A stretch of 64,000 bases of DNA. It comes from Dyadobacter beijingensis DSM 21582. Lineage in GTDB: Bacteria; Bacteroidota; Bacteroidia; Cytophagales; Spirosomataceae. Below the pieces are notes generated by a model. The model ran no database searches and was not told the origin of the DNA. It worked only from the letters and a program-made list of their open reading frames with translations. Shown in pieces: positions 7,942 through 15,829 of this stretch. The DNA lies in the NCBI RefSeq assembly GCF_000382205.1, contig NZ_KB907786.1, positions 1,488,001 through 1,552,000 on the forward strand. Direction: 5' to 3'. Positions within the stretch are counted from its first letter, which is position 1; every line of letters begins with the position of its first letter. The position numbers and the translations under genes were made by a program.

Positions 7942-9912
7942 ATGCCATTTTCCATCGACCGTAACACCGTTAAACTGCTGAGAATCCCGTTCTCATTTTT
8001 CCTGGCACCGCTCTTTCTGTTTGCTTACAGCCAGGCAGAAACGGTGGTGCACCGGCAGGCTTTGTGGAGCTTCCTGATCATCCATTTGCTCGTTTATCCG
8101 GCCAGTAATGGCTACAACAGCTACATCGACCGGGACGAGGACAGTATTGGCGGACTCGAAAAGCCGCCATTGCCTACCATTCAACTCTTTTATCTTACAA
8201 TATTTCTGGATACCGCCGCAACCGTTTTGGCGCTGGTATTCGTAAATACGTTGTTCGCTATTTGCATGGTGTTGTACATCGCCGCATCGCGGGCGTATAG
8301 TTCGAAACAGGTCCGGCTGAAAAAGTACCCGTTCGCAGGGTTCCTCACGGTAGTGTTTTTTCAGGGGGCATTTACCTACTATATGTCGATTGCCGGTATT
8401 TCGGGCGGTGCATTGCGGATGGATATGGCAAATGTGTTCGTGCTGCTGGGCTGCTCTTTTCAGATCGCAGGCGCGTACCCGCTCACGCAGGTATACCAGC
8501 ACGAGCAGGACCTGCGCGACGGTGTGGTCACATTGAGTTACAAACTGGGCTATATCGGCACATTTGTGTTCACGGCGTGCATGTTTTTGCTCTGTAATGT
8601 GTGCTATTATTTGTACTTTACCAGCAAGGGGCTTGGAATGATTTTTTTTATCGTCCAGGTATTCTTCGTCCCGATCGTGATCTGGTTTGGCGTGTGGTTC
8701 TCGCTGGTGTGGAAAGACCGGCGGCAGGCCAATTTCCGTAACACGATGCGGATGAACTGGATCGCGGCGATTTGCATGAATAGTTGTTTCATCGTTTTAA
8801 TTATTATCAACAGAATCCCATTGAGTTATCTATCCGCTATTGAAACAGCCGTTCCCGAATATGGTTATGCACAGGAAACGCTCACCGATTTCTACCTGCG
8901 ATCGACCGACGACCTCACAACACGTCGGAAAATCAAGATTGTAGCCAGTAAAACGGGTATCGAAAAGCGCTATTCCGTCATCGCGGATTTTGATAAAAGC
9001 CCCGAAGAATACACTTTTTTCAACCGCAATGCCGACCTGCTGCCTGAGCCGACGCTTTCGCAGCGGATGCAGCTTTACCAGCAGCACGCCACGGCACTAT
9101 CGCGGAAGGCCATTGAGCAAATCCCTGATTTTGAATATACTAAAAAGCAGATTACCCATTTGATCACCGTCACTTGCACGGGGCTGTTCGCACCTGGGCT
9201 TGATGTGGAACTGATGCGTGAACTGCGGCTGAACCCGTCCATCGAGCGCAGCAGCGTTAATTTCATGGGCTGCAACGCAGCGGTACTGGCACTCAAAAAC
9301 GCCGATGCGATTTGCCGCAGCAATGTGAATGCAAAGGTGCTCGTCGTTTGCACGGAACTCTGTTCGATCCATTTTCAGAAGCGGTACAATGACGATTACC
9401 TGCTATCAAACATGCTTTTCGGTGACGGGGCGGCTGCGCTGATCGTTTCGTCCCAGCCCGAAATGCACTACCAGCATGCGGTAAAAATCGATGGTTTTAA
9501 ATCGATGATCCTCCATAATGGCTATTCCGACATGGCCTGGCAGCTTTCGGAGACGGGTTTTATAATGAACTTGTCGTCGTATGTACCCGATCTGATCCGC
9601 GACAACATCCAGCCGATGCTCCGATCGGTAGGGCTCAAAGCGGACGATTACCGGCATTGGGCTGTCCATCCGGGCGGCAAACGCATTGTCGACGATTTTG
9701 CGGCGGCGTTGGAATTGGACAAATGTCTGCTCGCGCCTACCTACAATGTCCTTAGGAACTATGGAAATATGTCTTCGCCGACGGTACTTTTTGTCTTGAA
9801 AGAAGTACTGGAAAAAGCGAAATCCGAGCACTTGGGTAACCGGGTATTTGCCGCGGCATTTGGCCCCGGGCTGAGCATCGAAACCATGCAATTACAATAT
9901 GTTCAGGCATAG
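7942..9912 (+). CDS. UbiA prenyltransferase - type III polyketide synthase fusion
   Basis: A single 656-residue frame joining two enzymes. Residues 1 to about 290 are a UbiA-superfamily membrane prenyltransferase with 8-9 hydrophobic helices and both Asp-rich motifs: NGYNSYIDRDEDSIGG near residue 52, and HEQDLRDGVVTLSYKLG near 190. From residue 294 (LSYLSAIETAVPEYGYA) it is a complete type III PKS of the chalcone-synthase fold. Its catalytic Cys444 lies in FMGCNAAV, His576 in WAVHPGGK and Asn609 in YGNMSSP; the His-Asn spacing of 33 equals that of chalcone synthase. There is no stop or shift at the joint, where the last helix runs straight into the PKS. The next two genes overlap in series. 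The product is unknown; a membrane-tethered prenylated or alkyl pyrone/resorcinol/quinone is plausible. Confidence 0.88.
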   Translation: MPFSIDRNTVKLLRIPFSFFLAPLFLFAYSQAETVVHRQALWSFLIIHLLVYPASNGYNSYIDRDEDSIGGLEKPPLPTIQLFYLTIFLDTAATVLALVFVNTLFAICMVLYIAASRAYSSKQVRLKKYPFAGFLTVVFFQGAFTYYMSIAGISGGALRMDMANVFVLLGCSFQIAGAYPLTQVYQHEQDLRDGVVTLSYKLGYIGTFVFTACMFLLCNVCYYLYFTSKGLGMIFFIVQVFFVPIVIWFGVWFSLVWKDRRQANFRNTMRMNWIAAICMNSCFIVLIIINRIPLSYLSAIETAVPEYGYAQETLTDFYLRSTDDLTTRRKIKIVASKTGIEKRYSVIADFDKSPEEYTFFNRNADLLPEPTLSQRMQLYQQHATALSRKAIEQIPDFEYTKKQITHLITVTCTGLFAPGLDVELMRELRLNPSIERSSVNFMGCNAAVLALKNADAICRSNVNAKVLVVCTELCSIHFQKRYNDDYLLSNMLFGDGAAALIVSSQPEMHYQHAVKIDGFKSMILHNGYSDMAWQLSETGFIMNLSSYVPDLIRDNIQPMLRSVGLKADDYRHWAVHPGGKRIVDDFAAALELDKCLLAPTYNVLRNYGNMSSPTVLFVLKEVLEKAKSEHLGNRVFAAAFGPGLSIETMQLQYVQA

Positions 9913-10594
9913 GAGCTTGCAAAAAGAGCTGCTGGACGCGGAGCACATTCCGCCGGCGGATCTCTTTCAAAATCTCCGGGAGCTGGATTTTATCAACCAC
10001 TGGCTGGGCGGTTACGGCATTTCATTTGATGCCTTGAAACGCGTGCTGCAAAAAGACAAGCGCTGCGTGCTGGTCGATATCGGCTGCGGGGGAGGGGATA
10101 CGCTCAAACGCATTGCCCACTGGAACCGGAAGGCCGGTTACGATCTCGACCTGTATGGCATCGACCTCAAAGCGGATTGCATTTCCTACGCCGAAGAGAA
10201 TCTGAACGGCAGCGGCGTAAAGCTGATATGCGATGATTACCGACAGATTTACAGGTACTTACCGCAGGTTGATATGATCCATGCCTGCCTGTTTTGCCAC
10301 CACCTCACGGACGACCAGTTGATTGAGCTCGTACAATTTGCATTGAACAACCGGGCGGTCCTGGTGATCAACGATCTGGAAAGAAATCCGATAGCGCATT
10401 ATTCGATCAGGTGGCTTACCGGACTTTTCTCGAAATCTTACCTCGTGAAAAATGACGCGCCATTATCGGTATTGCGGGGTTTTAAAAAGAAGGAATGGCT
10501 ACGAATTTTGCAGGCGGCAGGTGCCAAATGCTTTTCGGTACGGAATAAATGGGCATTCAGGCATGAAGTGATCGTGTATGGAAACGCGGACTGA
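9899..10594 (+). CDS. Class I SAM-dependent methyltransferase of the type III PKS operon
   Basis: A 231-residue protein with a Rossmann methyltransferase fold. Motif I is VLVDIGCGGGDTL (about residues 58-70), the acidic end of strand 2 is in LYGIDLKADCI, and the post-motif region contains DMIHACLFCHHLTDDQLIEL. Its start overlaps the UbiA-PKS gene by 14 nt, and its end overlaps the oxidoreductase by 17 nt, so the three are probably translationally coupled. In other bacteria, type III PKS genes are often followed by a methyltransferase acting on the alkylpyrone, alkylresorcinol or quinone product; I infer the same role. The residues after 165 (SIRWLTGLFSKSYLVKNDAPLS) resemble UbiE-like lipid-quinone methyltransferases. 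Confidence 0.85.
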   Translation: MFRHRSLQKELLDAEHIPPADLFQNLRELDFINHWLGGYGISFDALKRVLQKDKRCVLVDIGCGGGDTLKRIAHWNRKAGYDLDLYGIDLKADCISYAEENLNGSGVKLICDDYRQIYRYLPQVDMIHACLFCHHLTDDQLIELVQFALNNRAVLVINDLERNPIAHYSIRWLTGLFSKSYLVKNDAPLSVLRGFKKKEWLRILQAAGAKCFSVRNKWAFRHEVIVYGNAD

Positions 10595-11717
10595 ACATTT
10601 CGAATGCGCGATCATCGGCGGCGGGCTGGCGGGTCTCTGTCTGGCGATCCAACTGGCCGATGCGGGCCGGTCCGTGATTGTATTCGAGAAACACAAATAT
10701 CCTTTTCACAAAGTCTGCGGGGAATACATCTCGATGGAAAGCTGGCCGTTCCTGGAAAGCCTGGGGCTGCCGCTGGGCGATCTCGCGCTACCCAGGATCA
10801 GCAGCCTTGGTATTAGCTCTGATCGGGGATTTCTATTGAATCATCCCCTCGGAATGGGCGGTTTTGGTATCAGCCGGTACAGTTTGGATAACCATCTTTT
10901 TGAAATTGCCTTGCGCAAAGGCGCGCGCGTCGTGCAGGAGTGCCGCGTGACAGACGTGCAGGGAAATTTCGATGGTGGTTTTCAAATCCGTACATCCGTC
11001 GGAAATTTTACTTCAAATACAGTTTGCGGAAGCTACGGGAAATATGCCCCGCAATTTATCCAGCTGGACAATCCCAATGCATTGAATGCGGATAACCAGA
11101 ACTATATAGGCGTCAAATACCACATTCAAGCCGATTTTCCTTCCGACCGTATCGAACTGCATAATTTCAGCGATGGTTATTGCGGGATTTCAAAAGTCGA
11201 CCGTGACTGGTATTGCCTTTGCTACCTTACTACCGCGCGGAATTTGCTCGAAAATGGCAAAGATGTGAAACAAATGGAGGAAGCGGTTTTGTATAAAAAC
11301 CCTTTTTTGAAAAAGTACTTTACGAATTCTACTTTCGTGAACCGCCAGCCGTTCATCATCAGCAACGTGCAATTCAGCAAAAAGCAAACGGATACGAAGG
11401 GCATCTTTCTGCTCGGCGACGCAGCGGGCTCTATTACGCCGTTATGCGGGAATGGTATGAGCATGGGCATGCGGGCTTCCAAGCTGCTGGCAGCAGAACT
11501 GGTACCTCTTTTAAGTGGCAAGCAAACCCATTATAATGCATTGAAAAACTATCAACGCACCTGGAATGCGGCTTTCGGGACGAGAATCAGGGCCGGGTAC
11601 CATCTCCAAAAGCTGTTCGGAAAGAGCCGCACGACCGATCTGGCATTGAAATTCCTGGATCGCATACCCGCGCTTACTTCAAAGCTTGTTTCGCTCACGC
11701 ACGGGCCGGTGTTCTGA
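10578..11717 (+). CDS. FAD-dependent oxidoreductase (geranylgeranyl-reductase/monooxygenase-like)
   Basis: A 379-residue flavoprotein. The FAD dinucleotide motif AIIGGGLAGLCLAIQLADAG sits at residues 10-30, the substrate-side element KYPFHKVCGEYIS at about 40-53, and the second FAD motif GIFLLGDAAGSITPLCGNGM near residue 275. This layout is that of the geranylgeranyl reductase / aromatic hydroxylase group, so it may hydroxylate or reduce the ring or prenyl chain made by the preceding enzymes. It overlaps the methyltransferase gene by 17 nt. Its last 39 nt overlap, in antisense, the 3' end of the crtYcd gene on the other strand. Confidence 0.85.
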   Translation: METRTEHFECAIIGGGLAGLCLAIQLADAGRSVIVFEKHKYPFHKVCGEYISMESWPFLESLGLPLGDLALPRISSLGISSDRGFLLNHPLGMGGFGISRYSLDNHLFEIALRKGARVVQECRVTDVQGNFDGGFQIRTSVGNFTSNTVCGSYGKYAPQFIQLDNPNALNADNQNYIGVKYHIQADFPSDRIELHNFSDGYCGISKVDRDWYCLCYLTTARNLLENGKDVKQMEEAVLYKNPFLKKYFTNSTFVNRQPFIISNVQFSKKQTDTKGIFLLGDAAGSITPLCGNGMSMGMRASKLLAAELVPLLSGKQTHYNALKNYQRTWNAAFGTRIRAGYHLQKLFGKSRTTDLALKFLDRIPALTSKLVSLTHGPVF

Positions 11718-12413
11718 GGGATTATTTTTCTCCGATTTTTGAAGAAAAGTTTCGAACAGGAATGCATTCAGCAGCAGCATGAGCATGCCGTAAAAAACAT
11801 CCTCGACAGGGATTGTTAAAATGCGGACGCCGATATTTTGCGCATTGTTATACCATACCACCGGCTTTTCGGGCCCCGTACCCGTGAGAATGCCGTTCAC
11901 GATGAAAAACGGGACGAGCAAAAACATATGGGAATAGTAAAACAGCCCCAGCCATTTCGGCTTGATCTGCCATTTTAAATACATCAGCATAATGGCCAGT
12001 CCGCTCACCGCCGAAACCGTATAATAACGCCCGGCACCCGCTAATCCCATGATTACGCAAAGTGCAAGGAAGGTCCAGGTTACGGCCTGTGTCGCCTTCA
12101 CGCGCATTTCCGGCCCTTTCCAAAGCCGGAAACAGTAGTAGGTGAACATACACGCATATGGAATGCAAATAAAAAACAGGATCTCCTCGATCGGCAGGCC
12201 GAACAGCCCGATGCCGGTCAGATATTGCGGTGTAAAGCCCCAGACGCCGATTTTGGTGAAATAGCTGTCCCAAACGATAAACGGTACCGCCGTGATCAGG
12301 ATCGCCGGCCATAGTGCTTTCCAATGCCGGTCGAGGCGGATTCTGGGATGGAAGGACGCCAATAGCGGTACCGAAATAGCCCCCAGGTCCACCAGCAGGT
12401 AGAGCAGCCTCAT
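11679..12413 (-). CDS. crtYcd: Lycopene cyclase, CrtYc-CrtYd fused type
   Basis: A 244-residue integral membrane protein with about seven helices and two homologous halves, each holding the family acidic signature: LPIEEILFFICIPY in the first half and IPVEDVFYGMLMLLLN in the second. This is the CrtYc/CrtYd (TIGR03462-type) cyclase, fused as is usual in Bacteroidota, which converts lycopene to beta-carotene. I set the start at the ATG at 12413 (MRLLYLLVDLG) because it forms an ATGA overlap with the crtZ stop; the longer upstream frame lies inside crtZ. It is the last gene of the carotenoid operon and overlaps the convergent oxidoreductase gene by 39 nt. Confidence 0.92.
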   Translation of the reverse strand: MRLLYLLVDLGAISVPLLASFHPRIRLDRHWKALWPAILITAVPFIVWDSYFTKIGVWGFTPQYLTGIGLFGLPIEEILFFICIPYACMFTYYCFRLWKGPEMRVKATQAVTWTFLALCVIMGLAGAGRYYTVSAVSGLAIMLMYLKWQIKPKWLGLFYYSHMFLLVPFFIVNGILTGTGPEKPVVWYNNAQNIGVRILTIPVEDVFYGMLMLLLNAFLFETFLQKSEKNNPSEHRPVRERNKL

Positions 12414-12883
12414 TTCGCAGTCGCTTTTTGGGCTTCGCGGAAATATTTGAGCGGCACCCATAGCATTCCGAAACACTCGCCTCCGTGCTTCCCGAGGTGC
12501 TTATGGTGCATTTTGTGCGCCCTGCGAATGGCTTTCAGGTAAATGGAATCGGTGTTGCGGAAGAGCCGGAAGCGTTGGTGAATGAAAATATCGTGGACGA
12601 TGAAATACGTGAACCCGTAAATGGTAATGCCCAACCCGACCCAGAAAAGCCAGTTGAACCCCGCATTTAATCCCAGCCATAAAAACGTAATGCCCGGCGT
12701 GGCGAAAATGACGAAGAAGTAATCGTTCTTTTCGAAAAAATCGCCGTCGTCGCGCTGGTGGTGGTCGTGGTGGAGCGACCACAAAAGTCCGTGCATGAGG
12801 TACTTATGCGCAAGCCAGGCCACACATTCCATGGCCACGAATGCGGCAAGGGTAATCAGTGAATTAATGATCCAGTGGGGCAT
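12410..12883 (-). CDS. crtZ: Beta-carotene hydroxylase
   Basis: A 157-residue membrane di-iron hydroxylase of the CrtZ / fatty-acid-hydroxylase superfamily. The histidine boxes are complete: HKYLMHG, HHDHH, HDIFIHQR and HKMHHKH. It would hydroxylate the beta-ionone rings of beta-carotene at C3, giving cryptoxanthin and zeaxanthin. It follows idi by about 30 nt and is coupled to crtYcd through an ATGA stop/start overlap. Length and helix pattern are normal for bacterial CrtZ. Confidence 0.93.
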   Translation of the reverse strand: MPHWIINSLITLAAFVAMECVAWLAHKYLMHGLLWSLHHDHHQRDDGDFFEKNDYFFVIFATPGITFLWLGLNAGFNWLFWVGLGITIYGFTYFIVHDIFIHQRFRLFRNTDSIYLKAIRRAHKMHHKHLGKHGGECFGMLWVPLKYFREAQKATAK

Positions 12884-12913
12884 TATGTTTGGCCATTTGG
12901 TTTAAAACTAAAA

Positions 12914-13429
12914 TCAGGGCGCAATCCTCCGCGCGATCACCGGGATACAAATCTTGAACCATTCGGTGTAGGCCTGCGGGTTTTGCGCAATATCGGTTTG
13001 TATTTCAGGGATTGTCAGGTATTTGTAATCGCTGGCTTCCGCCGGGTCGATTACCGGTGTGGCATCGGTGGTACCGATGAACACATGGTCGAGTTCGTTT
13101 TCCGTAAGGCCATTTTCAAGGTCTGCGCGGTACTGGAAGGTGTACATGAATTCCAGGTCGGTTTCAATGCCCATTTCCTCGCGCAGGCGGCGTACGGCCC
13201 CGTGATGCACATCCTCGCCCGGGAGCGGGTGGCTGCAACAGGTGTTCGACCAGAGGCCTTCCGAGTGGTATTTCCCAAACGCCCGTCTTTGCAGCAGCAT
13301 TTCGTTCTTGGAATTGAAAATGAACACGGAGAATGCGCGGTGCAGCACACCCTTTTCGTGCGCTTCGAGCTTGGGCATCAGGCCAATGGCTTCGTCGTTT
13401 TCCGTTACGAGGACAACTTGGTCGGTCAT
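12914..13429 (-). CDS. idi: Isopentenyl-diphosphate delta-isomerase, type I
   Basis: A 171-residue Nudix-fold enzyme that interconverts isopentenyl and dimethylallyl diphosphate, supplying precursor for carotenoids. The catalytic Cys is in SNTCCSHP (about residue 64), the metal-binding histidines in HSEGLW and CSHPLPGE, the Nudix-like AVRRLREEMGIE follows, and the catalytic Glu is in TENELDHVF. Length is typical. It sits between crtB and crtZ in the carotenoid operon. Confidence 0.95.
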   Translation of the reverse strand: MTDQVVLVTENDEAIGLMPKLEAHEKGVLHRAFSVFIFNSKNEMLLQRRAFGKYHSEGLWSNTCCSHPLPGEDVHHGAVRRLREEMGIETDLEFMYTFQYRADLENGLTENELDHVFIGTTDATPVIDPAEASDYKYLTIPEIQTDIAQNPQAYTEWFKICIPVIARRIAP

Positions 13430-13489
13430 AGGATGGTGGGTTTCAGGTTCTGAGATTGTGGGATATACTTCCTACACAACACAGAAACG

Positions 13490-14326
13490 TCATAAAAGAT
13501 CAAACTGGTGCCTCAGCAGCGACCGAAACATCAGTCCGAACTTGTCGATATCCGGAATGCGTATCCGCGCATTCATGACTTTTTCCGGCGGCGTCTCCTT
13601 GATCCGCATGAACAGTTTTTTGTAATAATAATAAGCCAGGTAAACCCCCCGCCGCGAGCTGGCGGGCAATCTGCGGATGCCAATCAATGCCGCCTCGAAA
13701 TCCTCTTCGATTTCCTGCTGGATCACCGCTTTTTCGGCATAGGAGAAATGGTTGAAATTCACTCCCGGGAAATAAGTACGGCCTAGCGTTTGATAATCGG
13801 CCTTTAAGTCGCGCAGGAAATTCACTTTTTGGAATGCCGCGCCGAGTTTCATGGCATAGGGTTTCAGCGATTCGTACATGGCGTGGTCGTTTTCCGTAAA
13901 AACCCGCAGGCACATCAAACCGACCACCTCCGCCGAGCCCAGTATATATTCGTCGTAAGAGTCCTGCGTGTGTTCTTTTTGGGACAAATCCATTTCCATG
14001 CTCTTCAAGAAAGTGTCGATCAACTCCCATTCGATGGCGTAGGCGTGCACCACATGCTGGAAACTGTTGAGAATGGGGTTAATGCTGATCCGTTCCCGGA
14101 TGGCTTCCTGCGTTTCGCGGCGGATGCGCGCCATCATTACCCCCTGGTCGTAGCCGTGAAAGCTGTCGACGATCTCGTCGGCAAGCCTTACGAAGCCGTA
14201 AATGCCGTAAATGGCCCTGTGGAGCGAAGGTTTCAGGAAATAAATACCGAGGGAAAACGAGGTGCTGTACAGCTGCGTGGTTTTCTTGCTGCACGACGCC
14301 GATAAATCATCGAAAAGGCTTTTCAT
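13490..14326 (-). CDS. crtB: Phytoene synthase
   Basis: A 278-residue squalene/phytoene synthase that condenses two geranylgeranyl diphosphates to phytoene. The first Asp-rich motif is RLADEIVDSF (Asp50, Asp54). The second region is AAFQKVNFLRDLKADYQTLGRTYF, with the family NxxRDxxxD arrangement. It starts 3 nt after the crtI stop. No geranylgeranyl diphosphate synthase (crtE) is in the window, so that substrate must come from a gene elsewhere. Confidence 0.95.
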   Translation of the reverse strand: MKSLFDDLSASCSKKTTQLYSTSFSLGIYFLKPSLHRAIYGIYGFVRLADEIVDSFHGYDQGVMMARIRRETQEAIRERISINPILNSFQHVVHAYAIEWELIDTFLKSMEMDLSQKEHTQDSYDEYILGSAEVVGLMCLRVFTENDHAMYESLKPYAMKLGAAFQKVNFLRDLKADYQTLGRTYFPGVNFNHFSYAEKAVIQQEIEEDFEAALIGIRRLPASSRRGVYLAYYYYKKLFMRIKETPPEKVMNARIRIPDIDKFGLMFRSLLRHQFDLL

Positions 14327-14329
14327 AAG

Positions 14330-15829
14330 CTAACTGTTTAGGTATTTGAGAACTTCACGGGCGGCAATGGTGCCGGAAATAATGGCCGGAGGCACGCCCG
14401 GGCCCGGCACCGTGAGCTGGCCGGCAAAAAACAGGTTGCTTACCTTCGGACTTTTCAGTTTGGGTTTGAAAATAGCGGTCTGGCCGAGCGTATTGGCGAG
14501 CCCGTAGGCATTGCCCTGGTAAGCATGGTAATCGTTTTTGAAATCGGACACCGAGTAGCTTTTCTTCAAAACCACGTGGTCACGGATATTTTCACCGGCA
14601 AACTTTTCGAGCCTGTCCATCAGCAGCTGGTAATAATGCTCCCGAATAGGCTCCGGGTCGGGGAGGCCGGTGGCAATGGGCATGAGCACAAACACATTCT
14701 CCTGGCCCTCCGGCGCTACCGACGAGTCGGTTACCGAGGGGCAGCAGACGTAGAACAGCGGCGCGGTCGGCCATTTTTTGTCCTTGTAAATTTCTTCCGC
14801 GTGCAGGCCGAAATCCTCGTCAAAAAACAGGTTATGGTGCCGTAGCTTCGCGATTTTTTTATTGATGCCAAGATAAAAAAGCAGGCAGGAGGGAGCAAAC
14901 GTGCGGCTCTCCCAGTAGTCGTCGGCGTACTGGCGGTCGGCCTCGGGTAACAATGCATGCTCAATGTGCCGGTAATCGGCGCTGCCCACGATGGCGTCCG
15001 TTTTGATGGAGCCGCTGGCCGTATGGACATGGCTGACCTTCCCGTGGTGCGTTTCCAGCCTCTCCACCGTTTCGGACGTGCGGAAATTGACACCGGCTGA
15101 GCGCGCAATGTCGCGAAATGCGTCGGCCACCGTCCCAAATCCGCCCATGGGGTAAAAAGTACCCTGTTTGAGGCCCGAGTAGTTCATCAGACTGTACAAC
15201 GCGGGTGTGTCTCTCGGCATCGCGCCGAGGAACAGCACGGGAAATTCGATCAGCGCGAGCAGGCGCGGGTCTTTGAAATACCGCCGTGCATGCCGGCTGA
15301 ACGAGCTGAACAATTGCAGCCGCATAGCCTGCGCGAGCAATTTCAGGCTCATGAATTCGATGAAAGAGTGGCCGGGTTTATAAACCATTTCATCCATTCC
15401 CACGCGGTATTTGAATTCCCCGTCGGCGATGAACTCGCGGAGTTTGTCACCCGCACCGGTTTCCGTCTGTTCGAAAAGCGCGCAGAGCTGCTCGAAATCG
15501 GCGGGAATGTCCATGAGCTCATTGCCTGAGAATACGACGGCAAAACCGGGGTCCAGCTGTTTGAGATCATATAAATCGGCCGTGGTATGTCCGAATTGCG
15601 CGTAAAAGCGGTCGTACACATCGGGCATCCAGTACCAGCTGGGACCCATATCGAAGGTAAAGCCCTGCCCGGAAAACGTGCGCGCCCTGCCGCCTAAGGT
15701 GTCGTTCTTCTCAAAAACCGTTACCTCACAGCCCTGCCGCGCGAGCAGCGCGCTTGCCGCCATGCCCGCAAAACCCGCGCCGATGACGCTTACATTGCGC
15801 TTTCCATTATAAATCGGTGTGTGTGGCAT
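14330..15829 (-). CDS. crtI: Phytoene desaturase
   Basis: A 499-residue FAD enzyme that desaturates phytoene to lycopene. It has the N-terminal dinucleotide motif VSVIGAGFAGMAASALLARQG and the bacterial-type phytoene dehydrogenase C-terminal signature LFFAGQLTVPGPGVPPAI. Start chosen at the ATG at 15829 (MPHTPIYNGKR); an in-frame TTG lies 9 nt upstream. The start overlaps the carH stop (15807) by about 23 nt, which couples its translation to the photoreceptor gene. Confidence 0.95.
   Translation of the reverse strand: MPHTPIYNGKRNVSVIGAGFAGMAASALLARQGCEVTVFEKNDTLGGRARTFSGQGFTFDMGPSWYWMPDVYDRFYAQFGHTTADLYDLKQLDPGFAVVFSGNELMDIPADFEQLCALFEQTETGAGDKLREFIADGEFKYRVGMDEMVYKPGHSFIEFMSLKLLAQAMRLQLFSSFSRHARRYFKDPRLLALIEFPVLFLGAMPRDTPALYSLMNYSGLKQGTFYPMGGFGTVADAFRDIARSAGVNFRTSETVERLETHHGKVSHVHTASGSIKTDAIVGSADYRHIEHALLPEADRQYADDYWESRTFAPSCLLFYLGINKKIAKLRHHNLFFDEDFGLHAEEIYKDKKWPTAPLFYVCCPSVTDSSVAPEGQENVFVLMPIATGLPDPEPIREHYYQLLMDRLEKFAGENIRDHVVLKKSYSVSDFKNDYHAYQGNAYGLANTLGQTAIFKPKLKSPKVSNLFFAGQLTVPGPGVPPAIISGTIAAREVLKYLNS

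Noticed and set aside
7942-9912. Reading the UbiA and PKS parts as two genes with a TTG start at 8821
   Set aside because: The frame is continuous and UbiA would have no stop codon; without reads showing an error the fusion is the simpler reading. Kept as a finding to check.
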